From Glandiceps talaboti (Eukaryota; Hemichordata; Enteropneusta; Spengelidae): a DNA stretch of 52,500 bases. The stretch is taken from NCBI RefSeq assembly GCF_964340395.1, contig NC_135557.1:25019063-25071562 (forward strand), given 5' to 3'. Position numbers and translations under genes: made by a program. Below are positions 13,729-28,611 of this stretch, piece after piece. Under the pieces are notes generated by a model. It did no database searches, was not told the origin of the DNA, and saw only the letters and a program-made list of their open reading frames with translations. How positions within the stretch are numbered: the stretch's first letter is position 1; every line of letters begins with the position of its first letter.

Positions 13729-13888
13729 TCTGATTATGATTCCGAATCAGCATTAGTTGTGGTGATGTTTAGGGGAAAGGGCCACTTTTGGAGTGGGGCC
13801 ACTTTCTCCAGTATTCAAAGTGAATTGAACGAGTTTTTAGCACAGCGTCTGCACTCAAACACTGAGTCAGTCATATTCCGAGCATTTG
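13729..13888 (+). CDS. Candidate internal coding exon, family unknown
   Basis: A 160-nt open segment has a possible acceptor (pyrimidine-rich tract then TTACAAAG at 13721-13728) and a strong donor (TTTG then GTAAGTAC at 13889). It would enter in phase 0 and leave in phase 1. The 53 encoded residues are mixed and non-repetitive (SDYDSESALVVVMFRGKG, then FSSIQSELNEFLAQRL). There is no known domain. Part of it (SDYDSESAL) resembles SKHDSEYAL encoded at about 35227-35256, which could mean a shared repeat rather than a gene. Confidence 0.25.
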
Positions 13889-14009
13889 GTAAGTACTCGT
13901 ACACGTTATTTATAGTGTTACTTTCAACGACATGTAAGATGAACGACTTCATCATTAGAATGTTATAAATCAAAGCAAGCACCATTTTCGTCTACAGTGC
14001 AAGCTCACA

Positions 14010-14032
14010 TACGTACGTACGTACGTACGTAC
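14010..14032. repeat. (ACGT)n self-complementary microsatellite
   Basis: About 5.5 units of ACGT, every register palindromic. It is the only such tract in the window. Confidence 0.95.
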
Positions 14033-14170
14033 AGCCATGTGATGGACGCCATTTTCTTTATCAATTGATCGAGAACGAATAGGTTACATTCCATCTAATA
14101 TTACAATACGAAGCATTGTCATTATGACAAAAACATAGGTCGTGTTGCAATTGTGCCAACAATATAGCTT

Positions 14171-14237
14171 ATGTATGTATGTATGTATGTATGTATGTAT
14201 GTACTACATATAAGATAAAAGTAAACGATTTTCCAAG

Positions 14238-14270
<33 letters not shown>
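14171..14270. repeat. (ATGT)n and (GTT)n microsatellites
   Basis: (ATGT)n at 14171-14203 and (GTT)n at about 14236-14270, separated by about 32 bp of unique DNA. Confidence 0.95.
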
Positions 14271-16302
14271 TATGGAGTTGACATAACAGTACCGATAAAC
14301 TCAAAAAAATATGGTTATTGACTGTTTTGTCCAACAACTACCCATGAAACCTTACCCTTAGTTGTTTATGAATTGATGTTATTTTATCCGAGAATTATTG
14401 TATTGTACTACCTCTACAACAAGAAAAGGACAATATCAGAGTCGAGTTCCAACTTCCTCTTAAAGTTTTGTTTGTAAACCAAACACAACTAACCACGCAG
14501 ACAAAGTATCTACCTAATCTACATAATTTATCAAATATACAATCATACAATGTGTTCACCTTGCCAATCGACCTCGTTCCTATATGTGCTATGAAATCAT
14601 TCAGTTCACAATGATTCAATATTCTCTCCCTTTACGGAAGGCTTTCAGTTTAAATCTGGTTAGCAATACTTATAAAACAATAGTATAAAACAGTATAAAA
14701 CAAGTACTTGATTTGAACGGAGGAGTTGAAATGTGAGTCTTTAATTCAATCATTAGTAATTAGTCATGAAGTGGACGTGTTCAATGATATGAGAGTGTAC
14801 ACAAATTGTAACTTCCTGGCGGCCCGGAGGATTTGGGGGGGGGGGGGTGTCAAGGTAGTCATATTTCATTAGCGGTGACTTAAACATTACTCAATTTTAT
14901 ATGACTATAATTGTTTACTGGGAATGAAATGAGTCAAAACTATGTCACTTCTTTAAAAAACCGGACCTCGAGTATGTGTAGTTAAAGATTCGTCGTTTTA
15001 GTTCAAGTCAGTCTGAAATGATATTGATTACAGGGACTGTCAATCTATGATGGCATACGATTTTTGAAATCAGTGTCATTACACTGAATCTGTGTTATCA
15101 GTCGACGACAAAGCCGAGTACAAGTCAATATAAGACATAATGAGTTTGTGCGGTCAGTTTGTGATTACACTGACTTTAAATTTGTGCAATCATTCTTTGA
15201 TGATACTGAGTACAGTTCAATATGTGATATAATTATGCAAAGTGTTTTACCATTTACAAGTCAATAATTGTTATACAGAATTTCGGTTTTATATATTTTG
15301 TAAGTGGAGTTGTTGAAATTTTCAATTTATTTATTTTTGGTTTCATTAAAATCAGTTTGAAAATAAAACATTTCTTATTTGTAGGATTTGTCTTCGATTA
15401 ATCTGTGTTCAGTCTGAAGGAGATTTAGTTTTAGCGTTTATGTATTCTGACGAGAGGCATCATCTTGACTTTAACTCATGTAGCTATTGCGGCATGGACA
15501 TGGTAATAGTGGTTGATGTGGTTTCGTCATATAAGGAACCAATATGTCTATTTGCTTGATTGGTTGTGGGGATGTCAGATGATTATTCGTCAACACGTGA
15601 TTCCGGTGTAATACACAGCTGTATTATGCATTTCATGTGAGGAGGGCATAAAACAAACAAGAAATCATATGGGAGGGGCTAGGAAGTTTATACATTTTAG
15701 CAGGGTGGTCAACGATGAAAACACACCCTTTTCATGCAAATGCAAACCATCCCGAAGTTACCATTGTACAATTGTACATTGTACATTGTACATTGTACAC
15801 TCCCTTAAATATAACGGATATTTATTATGATCTTGCATAGAAAATTATAATAAACGAAAGCTTTCTAGAAGTGGTTGGAATAAATCACTTGTTTCATTTC
15901 AAATACAAGTCAACCATATTGAAGACAGACATTAACTCTTGTGTTGTTAAATATTTCCACGTGCACTGAAACGATAATTGCCGTGACGGTGTAGTAAATC
16001 AGGGTTTGAGATTAAAGCTACGTGATATAGCATGTAAAGTCGTAATCACTTAGGACTTAGGAAATGTATGACCTGAGAAAGATTGTAAGGCTTGCACTTA
16101 AGAATTCTAAGCAGCAACGATTACGTAAATGGGCGAAGAATTATAGTGCCGCCTTATACGTTAATCTGGTAGATTTTGTGTTTTTATATGTTATTATTTA
16201 TTCATCACATTACATTGTTAAAGATAAGAATCTCCCATCGCCACCTTTGAATATTCAATGTGTGCCTTAACGCAATACCTTTAAGGTCCAAATATATTAA
16301 AC
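14271..16302. other. Mostly unique DNA with poly-G and a heptamer repeat
   Basis: A 13-nt G homopolymer at 14835-14847 and an (ATTGTAC)n heptanucleotide repeat at about 15762-15800, which is locally self-complementary (GTAC). No gene is recognised. Confidence 0.55.
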
Positions 16303-16459
16303 CACACATACATACATACATACATACATACATACATACATACATACATACATACATACATACATGCATACATGCAGGCAGGCAGGCAAGCACGCACAAA
16401 CACACATACACACACACACACACATACACACATACACACATACATACACACACATACAT

Positions 16460-16492
<33 letters not shown>

Positions 16493-16596
16493 TACATACA
16501 TACATACATACATACATACATACATACATACATACATACATACACACACAAACCCCCCCACACACACATACATACATACATACATATATACATACA

Positions 16597-16628
<32 letters not shown>

Positions 16629-16642
16629 AAAATACATACATA
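16303..16642. repeat. Compound (CATA)/(CA)/(GCAG) microsatellite
   Basis: CATA arrays broken by CACACA runs, a short CAGGCAGGCAGG segment at about 16376-16389 and a short poly-C at about 16553. Open frames on both strands are artefacts. Confidence 0.96.
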
Positions 16643-16942
16643 TAAATGTATCTTGTTCTAACACGGTTCATCTACTGAATATTTTAGCAACAATCAAAAT
16701 TTCTTTAGAATTACCTTTATACACCTTGCTCCTTATCCATGGTAGTGTAGTCATTGTTGATTAGTGTGAACGAAAACGTTGTTTGCTCAGTATATATTAT
16801 CTATTATTGTTGCTTTCACCCGAATTAGTTCTCAGGAAACAAAGCAACCAATTGACGTTTAGATAGATTCATTGATTGATTGATACGTATACTTTCAAGG
16901 TCGTGCAAATTTTAACCCGTGTATGTTTGTTTTACTTTACAG

Positions 16943-16989
16943 GTTTATATTGACTCAACCGGGAGCATACACCATAACACTCCTTTACG
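16943..16989 (+). CDS. Candidate 47-nt internal exon
   Basis: Bounded by a strong acceptor (TTTGTTTTACTTTACAG ending at 16942) and a strong donor (ACG then GTAAGTAG at 16990). One frame reads FILTQPGAYTITLLYG across the donor, a beta-strand-like segment such as occurs in Ig-like or filamin-type domains. The resemblance is too short to assign. Phases would be 2 in and 1 out. It could be an isolated exon of a gene with large introns, or a chance pairing of splice-like signals. Confidence 0.28.
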
Positions 16990-19197
16990 GTAAGTAGTAC
17001 ACGTTTAATTGTTTTACTTTCAGTCATTCTATTATTATGCACTAAGAAATAAGTGAAGCCATCTTTCTATACTGGCAATAATCGAATTCATAAGACAGGT
17101 TACGATAATGTAATTAGAAAGTAATGAACTGTTTATTAATATTGACATCTGAATGTATTATTGAATAAAATGCAAGCTAATGAAGAGTTTCTAACATCAT
17201 AACATCTGCTGCTTCCGTTTGTAAAACAAGTATTTTCTATCACATCCTAAGAGTAATAAGGTATTAACAATTATTTCATTTCCCCTACTCAACATTTATC
17301 AGGCATTTCTTACAAATTAATATTGCAGAAACAGGAGTATTTTATTTCAAATAAAACGTCCAATTCGAGAATACATATCACCAATCGTGAATTATTGCGA
17401 TTAATATACTTTCGTCAGGGCTAGATTTATTTTTATTATAAATTGAAGAAAACAGTTATAGTTTACCTAAAGGAAAACCTGAATTGAAAGTAGGAAATGC
17501 AGAATCATAATATGTTATCACTTGCACAGTCGTGACTTGAGGTTTTATCGTTATACTCTTGAATTGGTCAATAAATGACAATGGGTATAAGTTGATGTGG
17601 TTTACTCATAGGATCTAACGTGATTGGTAATTTTACAATCGCTACAATAGTGTTTGAATTTAGGTTAGACTTATTATTTCAACCATTTGAAGTAGAGTCA
17701 AACAATACTTTCATGTTGATGAATGTGTATGTGTCGTGCTGTGCAATTTGTTGAGAAATGAGGAATTTCAGCTGAATCTGATCGACACCACTTTACGCAT
17801 GCGTTGTCTTACTCTAGTGACTTCGGTGTGAATTCAGACAAAACAAAAATTTAGAATCGTACATGAGTACGGCTATCGATGTTTTTTTTCGGTTTGTTAT
17901 GTCGTATTTCAGACAAAAGGGTCACTATGTATCTATTTGTACCCAATGCTTTTGTTTACCAGGTCACATATAATGACCCTAATTTCGAATCATGTATATT
18001 TTATGGTTCTTTAGTGCAAAGTATTATATTACCTTCGTTACTGATTGTTTCAACTTTACAATTTTGACCTTCTTGACGAAATCTTGAATTTCATTAAACG
18101 TAGCCACTAGTACTGTAAATGTATAAACTACGAATGTATTCATTTTTTTCTTTGTCATTTAGGAATTTCTAATGAGGGCTATTACATATTTCTTGCAAGT
18201 ACGAAAATGACCCGTTTTGCAAAATCTATGTTGGCAGACAAACACACACACAAAAACACATTAATAAATTCAACTCTATCGTCGAATACCATACACACGT
18301 TTCGCAATAATCAAACATGATGATTGTGATGGCTTATCACACGATTGCGAATGTTTTGTTTTGATAAACATATTTTTAACCGAAAGATACTATTGTCAAT
18401 TTTACTAGGGGTGACATATTCCAATCAGTCTTCTGAGTTATTTTAGTTCTCAACATCATTGTATAACAGTCTTTGATATCCACGATTTGAGAACGTGCTT
18501 CTACGACGAATTTCAAAGGGTAACGTTCACATCGGGAGACTGTACCACGTACTACATGTATTTGTTTGTGTCACTGATTCATTAAAAATCACATGTATAA
18601 TATTGTTTTCTTTTACGAATGGTGAACAGTACCATGAATTGTAATGTATGTATGTATGTATGTATGTGCATGTGTGGGTATAGGTGTTTGTATGGGTATG
18701 CATATGTAAGTATGAGTATGCATGGTTGTATAAAATATATGAGTGTATATATTTGACATTACCTGTCACAGCTAACATTTGTATATATGTATCGATGCAT
18801 TTCCGTCATAATATGTGACTACTAAAACATTTCATCAATAATTGATATTTCTCTGGTATTTATTATTGTTTGATATCATTATCATTCCCTTGGCACGTGT
18901 TTATCTAGTATATCATATTCCATAATCTTTTTATTATTGAATCCCAACAAATGAAAATATAGATATCATTACGGTGTATGAAACATTAATTATATTTGTA
19001 CCACCATGTCTATAAAAGTCGTGATGAAATCATAATAACAGCCTTTCTATGATTTCAATAATCCATGGAATACTCCAATGAGGTCGTATTTAAAATAAAT
19101 TATGCTATCACCCTATATGTAATTTGATGCATTCTATCTCATACATGTAGGTTCAACAGAAGACTGAAAAGGTGCATCAGAAATACACCTACCTAAA
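16990..19197. other. Unique DNA with one short (GTAT)n
   Basis: (GTAT)n lies at 18645-18668. I see no recognisable gene, RNA or transposon fragment. Confidence 0.5.
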
Positions 19198-19247
19198 TCA
19201 CACACACAAACACACACACATACACACACACTCACACACACACACAC

Positions 19248-19311
<64 letters not shown>
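19198..19311. repeat. (CA)n then (TA)n microsatellite
   Basis: Imperfect CA to about 19249 and TA at about 19257-19311. Confidence 0.96.
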
Positions 19312-19313
<2 letters not shown>

Positions 19314-21507
19314 TATATTAGAACGTATATATCAACAAATGCTATATGTTAATTTGGAAGATCAGCAGAATAATTTGTAAATTTCTAGTAATATTTGGAA
19401 TTATCCTTTAAAATAAGAACACATGAATTCTATGACAGAACCTCATGACACGTGAGTAAGGTGTTCTTGGGGTATTTGCCATGAGTGATTCGTGTGATCT
19501 CTGTGCGCGTATTACTGCATAAATACTCCATGTATACAACACCTACACTCATGTGCTAGGAGGTTTTGTTATTAGTACATATATGTTTATCTAAAAACGG
19601 CAAATCTCCATAACAAACCTTAAAATTTACACAGCTCGATCACGCGATTTCATTTTTAGCGAACGATCACGTGCTCATTTACATATCATTAAAATGTAGG
19701 TTTTCAATAATGTTTTCGGTTTTATGCTACAGTGAAAATGCAGTATGCGCGCGCACCAGTTGAAGTTATCACTGGTAAATATATAATCATTTCTATAACT
19801 AAGAACAATCAATCCAACGTAGACGAACTTTATTCAATATAAGGTTAAGCTGCTCCTATATACTTAAAGGGGATACTGTACATGATTATTTGATGAGATA
19901 CAAGTATATTTCCTACATCTGTCTGAATATGAACCCTATTCATTGATTATTTGCTGAAGCCCGTTCACAAAATCTGATGTATAATGGGATACGTATGAAA
20001 AGATGTGACATTTTATTATAGTGGTAATATAAGTGTTAACAGGTGACAGATGCAGTGTTGTTGTGGAGGAGATGAGATTGATTATACTGACAGGAAGTAG
20101 GAAAGGTTTCGACCATGTGTGCGTGTTAACCATATTAGCCAGCACCATAGCAAAGAAAAATGGTTCGTTGCTCTATTTTCAATTACGGATGTACCAATCA
20201 ATTGTTGATCTAATAACATCAGGAAATAAGCAAGGAAATAAACGAATAAAATGCAATTGCACGACAAACCATTTTATGAATGTATTGCCGCCAAAAAATG
20301 AATTTAAACAAAACAATATAATAAAATAACGTATATAAAGTGATACGTCTTATACATAGTTGAAGGCATTTTTAATTCAGCACAAATTTACGACAAAGCC
20401 TGAGAACAGTACTTTTCCGCAGCAAATTTTTGCTTTCTGCGTTTGTTGACAATTAATAATGGTTGTTGTGTTGACTATATTTAGTTTTCAAAAAACTATT
20501 GAAAAACTTCGAAACGATCATTTAAGAGTAAATTAGAACTTCTTGACTCGAATATGGAAACTATCAAATGCAGGAGAAAGTGTACGGCGATAGACATACA
20601 CACACAAACACCCCCTCCCCCTCCCCCCACACACGTTGCAATACATATTATCAAACTGTACGTTTGTGTATCGTGTTTGTACATGTTTATCTTATCACAT
20701 ACAATTCAATACCCTGATTGCCAATTCTATGGTTGGATTACCTGTGTATGTGTTTCCATTCGTTAAAAGCGTTGTCGGCCGGCTGACTGGCTGCATATTG
20801 ATTGAAATCTTGATGTTAACTCGGATGGAAACAACAACATGTTTTTGATTGTATTATTTCAATGAAAACAAAAGTTGACACAGTATTACTGTACGTTACG
20901 GTACAGAAGATATATTATCAAGAATAATCCAAATACATTTATTGCCCGCGTGCGAAACGATAGAAATAATACGCCTAATTATATAGCTGATACTGAGCTG
21001 TGATCACCATGGTAACCACAAGAGTTGACCTAATTCTAACCGTGTGCTTTAATTAAAGCTCCCATTAATGCAACTTTGACAAATGTCTTTGGAGTCAAGT
21101 AAGGACACTGTGTCCAAGCTTTTAGTATCATTTACACAACCGTACTCAGCAATGTACATACACTTTATTGAATTACATATTTCTAATTGGATGCAAGCAA
21201 CATGAGTGCCGTACAGACTCCCTAAGTAACAATACATTTGTAATCCTGCCTACTACATAACAATAGAAATCGACAAGTCTCGTTTTATTGACACCCTAGC
21301 CAGTAATATAAAGGTCGTCGGGTGTTTGTTCGGAAAGGAAGAAGAATATATAATTTCTACTCATTCAAGGTATTGCGATATATGATACGATATTTTCCGT
21401 AAACACAATTACGTACACAGTCGCTCGCTGTCGCTCAATGCAAGAGTAAACTCGTTTATGGTGTACGCCCAATTGCACTTATTCACATGAAAATGTGTGC
21501 AAATTTA
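19312..21507. other. Unique DNA with a short CA/poly-C run
   Basis: CACACA and C-rich sequence at about 20598-20634. ORFs at 20033-20329 (98 codons) and nearby have no recognised motif and overlap frames on the other strand. Confidence 0.5.
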
Positions 21508-21653
21508 TGTATGTATGTATGTATGTATGTATGTATGTATGTATGTATGTATGTTTGTGTGTGTATGTATGTATGTGTGTATGTATGTATGTATGTATGT
21601 ATGTATGTATGTATGTATGTATGTATGTATGTATGTGTGTTTGTGTGTGTGTA
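21508..21653. repeat. (GTAT)n microsatellite
   Basis: About 145 bp of GTAT with GTGT interruptions, directly upstream of repeat R4. Confidence 0.96.
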
Positions 21654-21661
21654 TACATGCA

Positions 21662-21906
<245 letters not shown>

Positions 21907-24900
21907 GCCTGTTTAGTTCTCCATTATTAGTAGTGAATATGTTGAATCTCATTGTTACTTGGTTGAGTGAAACAATAATTGCAGCTGTTACACTTGTTGT
22001 TCAAGCATTCAAGGATTCTATTATATGACATTTCCAATCAGATGCTACCTGTAGAAATGTAGATTTGAAGTTTTATCCTTGAAAAATGTATTACACACAA
22101 TCTCCACAATAGCTGATTTTCATAGATGTGTAGGAATAATGGGTGAAAGTTCAGTTGATGAACCTTGCGTCGCAACACAAGTGTGGTTTTACCAAGTTCC
22201 ATCTACATGGTTAGTTATAATGTACCAACTAATAAATGCAACTATTGAGTTAAGAATCATTTTCGGTTTCACTGATGAAAGAAACACTTGAATTTTTCCG
22301 CCTGTTACTGATACGCTCTTCGCTATTTCCCATCCCTATCTATTACCAGTACAAAAGGTGAACTCTCGCTTCCTATGGAGTTTCATATTAAAAAGACAGC
22401 GGACAACAAAGGACTCATGTAGGAATACAAGAATAGTATATACCTTTGAGTTCTTTTCGTCTGCAGAATTAATATTCAAAGGTCACAGCGAGAGTGATAT
22501 ATATTACCTGTAGTTAATTTATAATTCATGAATTAAGCTGCTACAACAATATAAAGGTAATTTCATTTCTAGTCGATATTTTCCATGTCCATGCCCTGAT
22601 AACCTCTGAGGGATTACATATTGTCTTGTCTTTTATTTTGTTTTGAGAATATGTACTCATAGCATGATACGTTACCTGTCACCAAGCTCGCATTCTGTTT
22701 GGTCGAGAGCCCTACAGACATGCAGGCGTATTTTTTCACCTACAGCCGTATTTTTGCTTGTTATATTACGTGATCACAACACGTCCCCTTGCAAGCAAAC
22801 CTAAAAGACAACTAGAAATCAAGCTATTACTAGCATTTCCCATACCAAATGTATTGTCAACCGCACATAATATCATAGTTGTATACATTGTAACAATTCT
22901 TTGAACATTAAGTTTCATGTCACAGGGAAATTGTCAAAAAAAATCCAAACAGAACGGCTAAAGTCCAGTGACAGCGAACGCACGGTTGTCACACGATCAT
23001 AAACATGAATTCCTAAATTTATTGATCGATGACATCAAAATTTTTTACTTAACTAGAACAACAACGCACATCACGAACATTTATGTACATTTAAAGGGAT
23101 ACAGTACGTAAAACAAGGACGCACTTATGTTTCAGCTGAAAGTTATTAGTTTGACTTTGAGTAATATGCAAATAGTTAACATTACGTCATACTACAGAGC
23201 AAACGCGCACTCTGATTGGGTGATAAAGTTAAAGCTGAGATGGAAATAACCACATTGCAGAGACGGTATAACGCGGAAGTGATTTTATTTTGATATGAAA
23301 CAATATTTTACGACATTGAAAAATGAATGTCTAGTTTCAGGTGATGTATAATAATGTTATTTACCAAATACTGTTCTGCATCTTGCTACTCGAGGTCATT
23401 TTCCGGTATTTTGGGAATTTGCCGTTAGACGGAAAGCATATCTTATTTATACTGTGGCTGCAATACATCTCTTGCGTATTTATCGCATCTGATTCAGTGT
23501 CTCGTACCTAACGAGGGATGGAGCCATTAAATGGAAATGATCTTGTATGATTAAATATATGGACATATGATGTTATGTCTTTCCAGGGTTTTGAATTTCC
23601 CATTGCTTACTTTACTGTTATTTATGGACAAAACAATGATATCAATAGCATATGTTCAGACAAGTGTATGTTTTCTTCGAGATAAAATTGTTCTGCTGCA
23701 TATATAACAATATTTCTATTTCCCCGTCTGCACAGCTTTCTTTACATATTGCTGGAATGTCGTATTCCAGACATATCAGCTTTACATAGGAGTATTATAT
23801 TACCAAAACATATATTTTAATTTATTTACCCATATTGACTTTTTTTCAATATTTTACTATGATTCATAATCTTGTAATTCAATCCAGTTCAATATTAGGC
23901 TAATTACAAGGATTATAAATACCCAAGGTCTTAAGCTTTGCAGTGATCTTGCCGAGAGTTGAGTGCCAACTAAATGTAATTACTGACAATTCCCTTTTTT
24001 ATCGTAAAATATCAACCACAAACTTGAACACATCTGTGTCATATTTAAAAATTTAAGTAGAAAGACATAGAAGTGAAAAGAGGCGAATATCGACAGCATC
24101 GTCAGGTAAGCATTGATCCATTAAATGTGTGTTTTGTGTAGTTACGCAGTTGATGTATATGTATCAGGAGAACACTGAGGGACTTAGCCATTTACCCATT
24201 ATCATAGACGTTTTATTTGCAATTATATTTAAATTTCAAATGTTTGCCTAAGAAGAAGTAAATTTATAAACAATAAAGCCACGACAAAGATATTATCCAT
24301 ACAGTTCATTACAGGAATAAATGTATTTGTAAAAGTATCAGAATATTGGTAGTTCATACACAGAAGGTATACATGCCTAAACTCACGTTGAGTCGTACTA
24401 TCTTTTTACGGCTGTTCCATTATTATTATACGAAATAATCTTTTTCATCCACAAACGTTTATTCGGATGTTAGTCAGTACGTTTCATTATCTTCTTGAGT
24501 TCGACAAGGGAGTGGTTTGATGAATTTAAGTAGCTGTGTACAGGGTCCGTTTTTGTTTCATTACGTATTGATGACAAGTGTTGGTTCTTGCGTGTGTAGA
24601 CTGTGTCAACTGTGTCTTCGACGTACATGGATATGCCAGTGTCTCTCCCGTTCTGTAATTAATGTTTGCTAGTACTGTGAAATCGACTTAAAGGATGTCT
24701 TTGTCAGGTAAAAATATATTCATTGCAGCTAGTGCGGTTTTAATTTCGAAACACAATCATCAGATTATAGAACTTTTGTTTAATAATAACAAAAAAAATA
24801 ACTTTCAACAATTTGACATCCTCACCCCTCCTAATTCAAAACGGCAAATGACAAGGTCTAACCGGGGTTTATAAATTATAACTTTTGGAAAACGCCCGAA

Positions 24901-25699
24901 GAATTAAAATTAAATAACCAGCTTTAAGATTTCCAATGGTTCACCCTCGTTTGTTATTTTGTAATGCAATTGTCACCAAAGGTGCTATATATAAATCATT
25001 ACAATAAAACATATCCAGTACTCTAAGAAGCTGTCAAAACATTGCTTCATTTACATATTGCCAGAAGGCTAGAAAATCGTAAGATTTTGCTATTCAATTC
25101 TACCGTTGGCTAATGTTTTACAAATGACTATGGGCCATCTCCACTTACAAGCACTCGATGAATAACACTTTCCTTTACATGTATATAGATCACATGATGT
25201 GGCATTCCACATTTCATTTACACAGCAAGATATATATAAAGTCTTTTTATATAAATGCGACTTGGCCCAGTACGGAGAGTGTTTTTTTCAATTACTATAC
25301 AGCACAGCGATTCGTGACTGCACTTATGAATATATCATCACCTACATATTGTCATAATTCAAGCCACTCAGTTCTGACGTAAGACCATATGGTGCGCGAC
25401 AAAGTGAAAATAATTCAATCTCCCAAGCAATCTATCAAACACACTCTACCAAACGTTAGTTAATATCGATCACTGCTTTACATCTATATTGTTATTCCAA
25501 ACGGAATGGATATGAATAATTGCAGTGATTGTGTAATCATGGTTTCCATTGACTTACTGTCAGCTCCTGTCATTGTCATATAATAGAATTTCAGCCGGTG
25601 TCTACATGGGGCAGAAACCATGTCTCAATCATGGCGAATATGATGACATGCTTACCACAGTTTTCCATGTATACGTTTTACCTTTAAGCAGTTAGGTGT
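21907..25699. other. Long unique stretch, no gene supported
   Basis: This is the longest repeat-free stretch in the window. Strong donor-like sites occur at 24106 (GTCAG then GTAAGC) and 24706 (GTCAG then GTAAAA), but I cannot pair either with a convincing acceptor and open frame. A 70-codon frame at 22079-22291 has no known family. Confidence 0.45.

Positions 25700-26061
<362 letters not shown>

Positions 26062-26141
<80 letters not shown>
26062..26141. repeat. (TA)n microsatellite
   Basis: About 40 TA units downstream of R1 copy E. Confidence 0.97.
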
Positions 26142-26146
<5 letters not shown>

Positions 26147-27834
26147 ACATATATCTCTAGATATGGTAGTAATAATGTTTAAATGTAGTCATGTTTGTTT
26201 ATTTTAATGTCCATTTTTAGACATGCAAGTATTAAGTTGATATTGACGTGATGATCAAGGCCAATAGTCAAGGTCTTAAAAGAAGGTTTCACTTTTAAGA
26301 TCCTGGGATATCCAATTTAATGCATTTTTGCAGTGCAATTGTACTTGAGTTATGCAGTAAGTCATGGTTTTGCATTACAACTGTGACCAGCATTCATTAC
26401 AAAGTCATATGAGGACCGAAACAATGGCTTTGTATAATTAACATGACTTAAAATTAAATTCTACAAAGTGAATGTGATATGCAAGAAATGGCTTCATTCA
26501 TCAATACAATTGACCCTGAAGATCAAAATCGATGTGATTTGGCAATGATTTAAAAAGAAAACTTATGTCTGATAAAATGTGTATTTTTTAAATGTTTTTT
26601 GAGTATTAAATAGAGTAATGCTTCCCACTTAGTCAAATTTCTATATCAAAGAGAAAAACGTGCACATGTCATAAAAGATCAATCAATCAATCAATCAGTC
26701 AATCAACCAATCACATATCTATAGCACCGATTTCCAGAGCAATGTTCTGTTCAGTAGCGCTGACTGGCTGAAACAAATTTGATAAGATCTGGTGCTCACG
26801 TAAATGGAAAACAGGGGATATAACTCATGCATAAATTATATTGCTAATATCTCATTTATTACTGAACGACAGCAACATTGCTACATTCTTCTAATTTGAC
26901 CTTTATGTTACTATATTTATACTTGACTACCAGACTATGACCATTAACTTACCGTTCTCAACCTAAATGTAAATACACAAATTGTATCTGTTAGTGAAGT
27001 AAAGTACATGATGGGTGTGTATTCTATGAAGACTTGTTGTAACTCCATAGCATTTCAAATGTCGGCGTTATTATCATTATTTCTGGGAAAATTGCAGTCA
27101 TGCATACTAAATTCTGTGACCATTGCATCATTTAAAAGAAAAAAATCGTCCTTCGAGAATATTTAATTCTACATCTGTAATACTCTAGACGATTCCCTTT
27201 TAATTACTTTCCCTATAGCGGAAACAACTAGGTAGAACCCTATTAAAAAAGCAGCTCACTTTTCATCCAAATAAAATAGTTTGTGTCTGATATACACCGT
27301 TTTTAAAATGAAGCGACTTTCAATTTCGTGGACACCGTCTGATAAGACTATCGTGTTGGTTTTATCTGATCTAGTACAACATGCAAGCAATGTCACACTC
27401 GCAATATAAACTATCTATCTACCCACCTGCGTTCGACGGAAATGTCAAACGAGCATGAGAAGAATACCAAGACATGTAACGTATATGCAATAAAATCACT
27501 TCCTGTGGATTTGAACAACTCTAGTACAACGAACAAAGATTAGAACGATGAATCAATTTAACCCCACACTATCGATTACTTTAAAGCCGAGATTAACTAA
27601 ACAGATGGTAAATCAGGGTCTTGTCATTTATTTGTCCTATTTTCTAATCGAGTTTTGGGTCAACCGAATGTATATCCTATTAATTCGTTTGAAACAATAA
27701 AATATATTAATGTGAAAATAACAGTACATTCACAATTCAAATATCTGCAGATTCGAGATATGACAATGGATTTGTGAAATTAGTCTTTTGTGGGGAACTT
27801 CAGGAGTTCTTCTTACTGTATATACACTGGGTGT
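26142..27834. other. Mostly unique DNA; diverged repeat and (AATC)n
   Basis: 26250-26340 shows weak similarity to 45478-45560 (GTCTTAAA.GAAGG.TT then a TGGGATA block then ATGCATT), a possible old dispersed repeat. (AATC)n lies at about 26680-26713. No gene is recognised. Confidence 0.4.
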
Positions 27835-27896
27835 ATGTTAAATACAATGTGATTTTTACCTTCCGTAAGGAAGGTTATAATATACCGACGAAGTCT

Positions 27897-27948
<52 letters not shown>

Positions 27949-28060
27949 CACGATTTCCGAAAAAACGGCTGCATCAATTCAAACGAAATTTCATAGACAT
28001 TTTCCGTAGGGTAATGGCCAGAACTGATTAGGTTTTGGTAATGATCTGATGAATATTAAT
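27835..28060 (+). repeat. R3 dispersed repeat with TG core, copy 2
   Basis: The hairpin CCTTCC-GTAA-GGAAGG (27859-27874) has a perfect 6-bp stem with a GNRA-type loop. It is followed by (TG)n at about 27898-27947, then AAACGGCTGCATCAATTCAA, ACGAAATTT and GTAATGGCCAGAACTG as in copy 1. The 5' flank 27835-27856 (CACTGGGTGTATGTTAAATA, then CAATGTGATTTT) matches the 50-bp satellite monomer at 29531-29983. Confidence 0.8.

Positions 28061-28611
<551 letters not shown>

Noticed and set aside
13369-13808. Inverted similarity GGAGAAAGCGGCCCCACTC / GAGTGGGGCCACTTTCTCC
   Set aside because: The match is only about 19 bp with nothing in the flanks, so too short to call a repeat.
16205-16671. ORFs of 124-138 codons on both strands
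   Set aside because: Translation of the compound CATA/CA microsatellite.
22271-22290. CTGATGAAAGAAAC, hammerhead-like boxes on the plus strand
   Set aside because: Only two nucleotides separate the boxes, so stem II is impossible.
24757-24780. CTGATGA...CGAAA on the minus strand, hammerhead-like
   Set aside because: The intervening 9 nt cannot form stem II and the sequence after GAAA cannot form stem III or a closing stem I. Only the two short boxes match.
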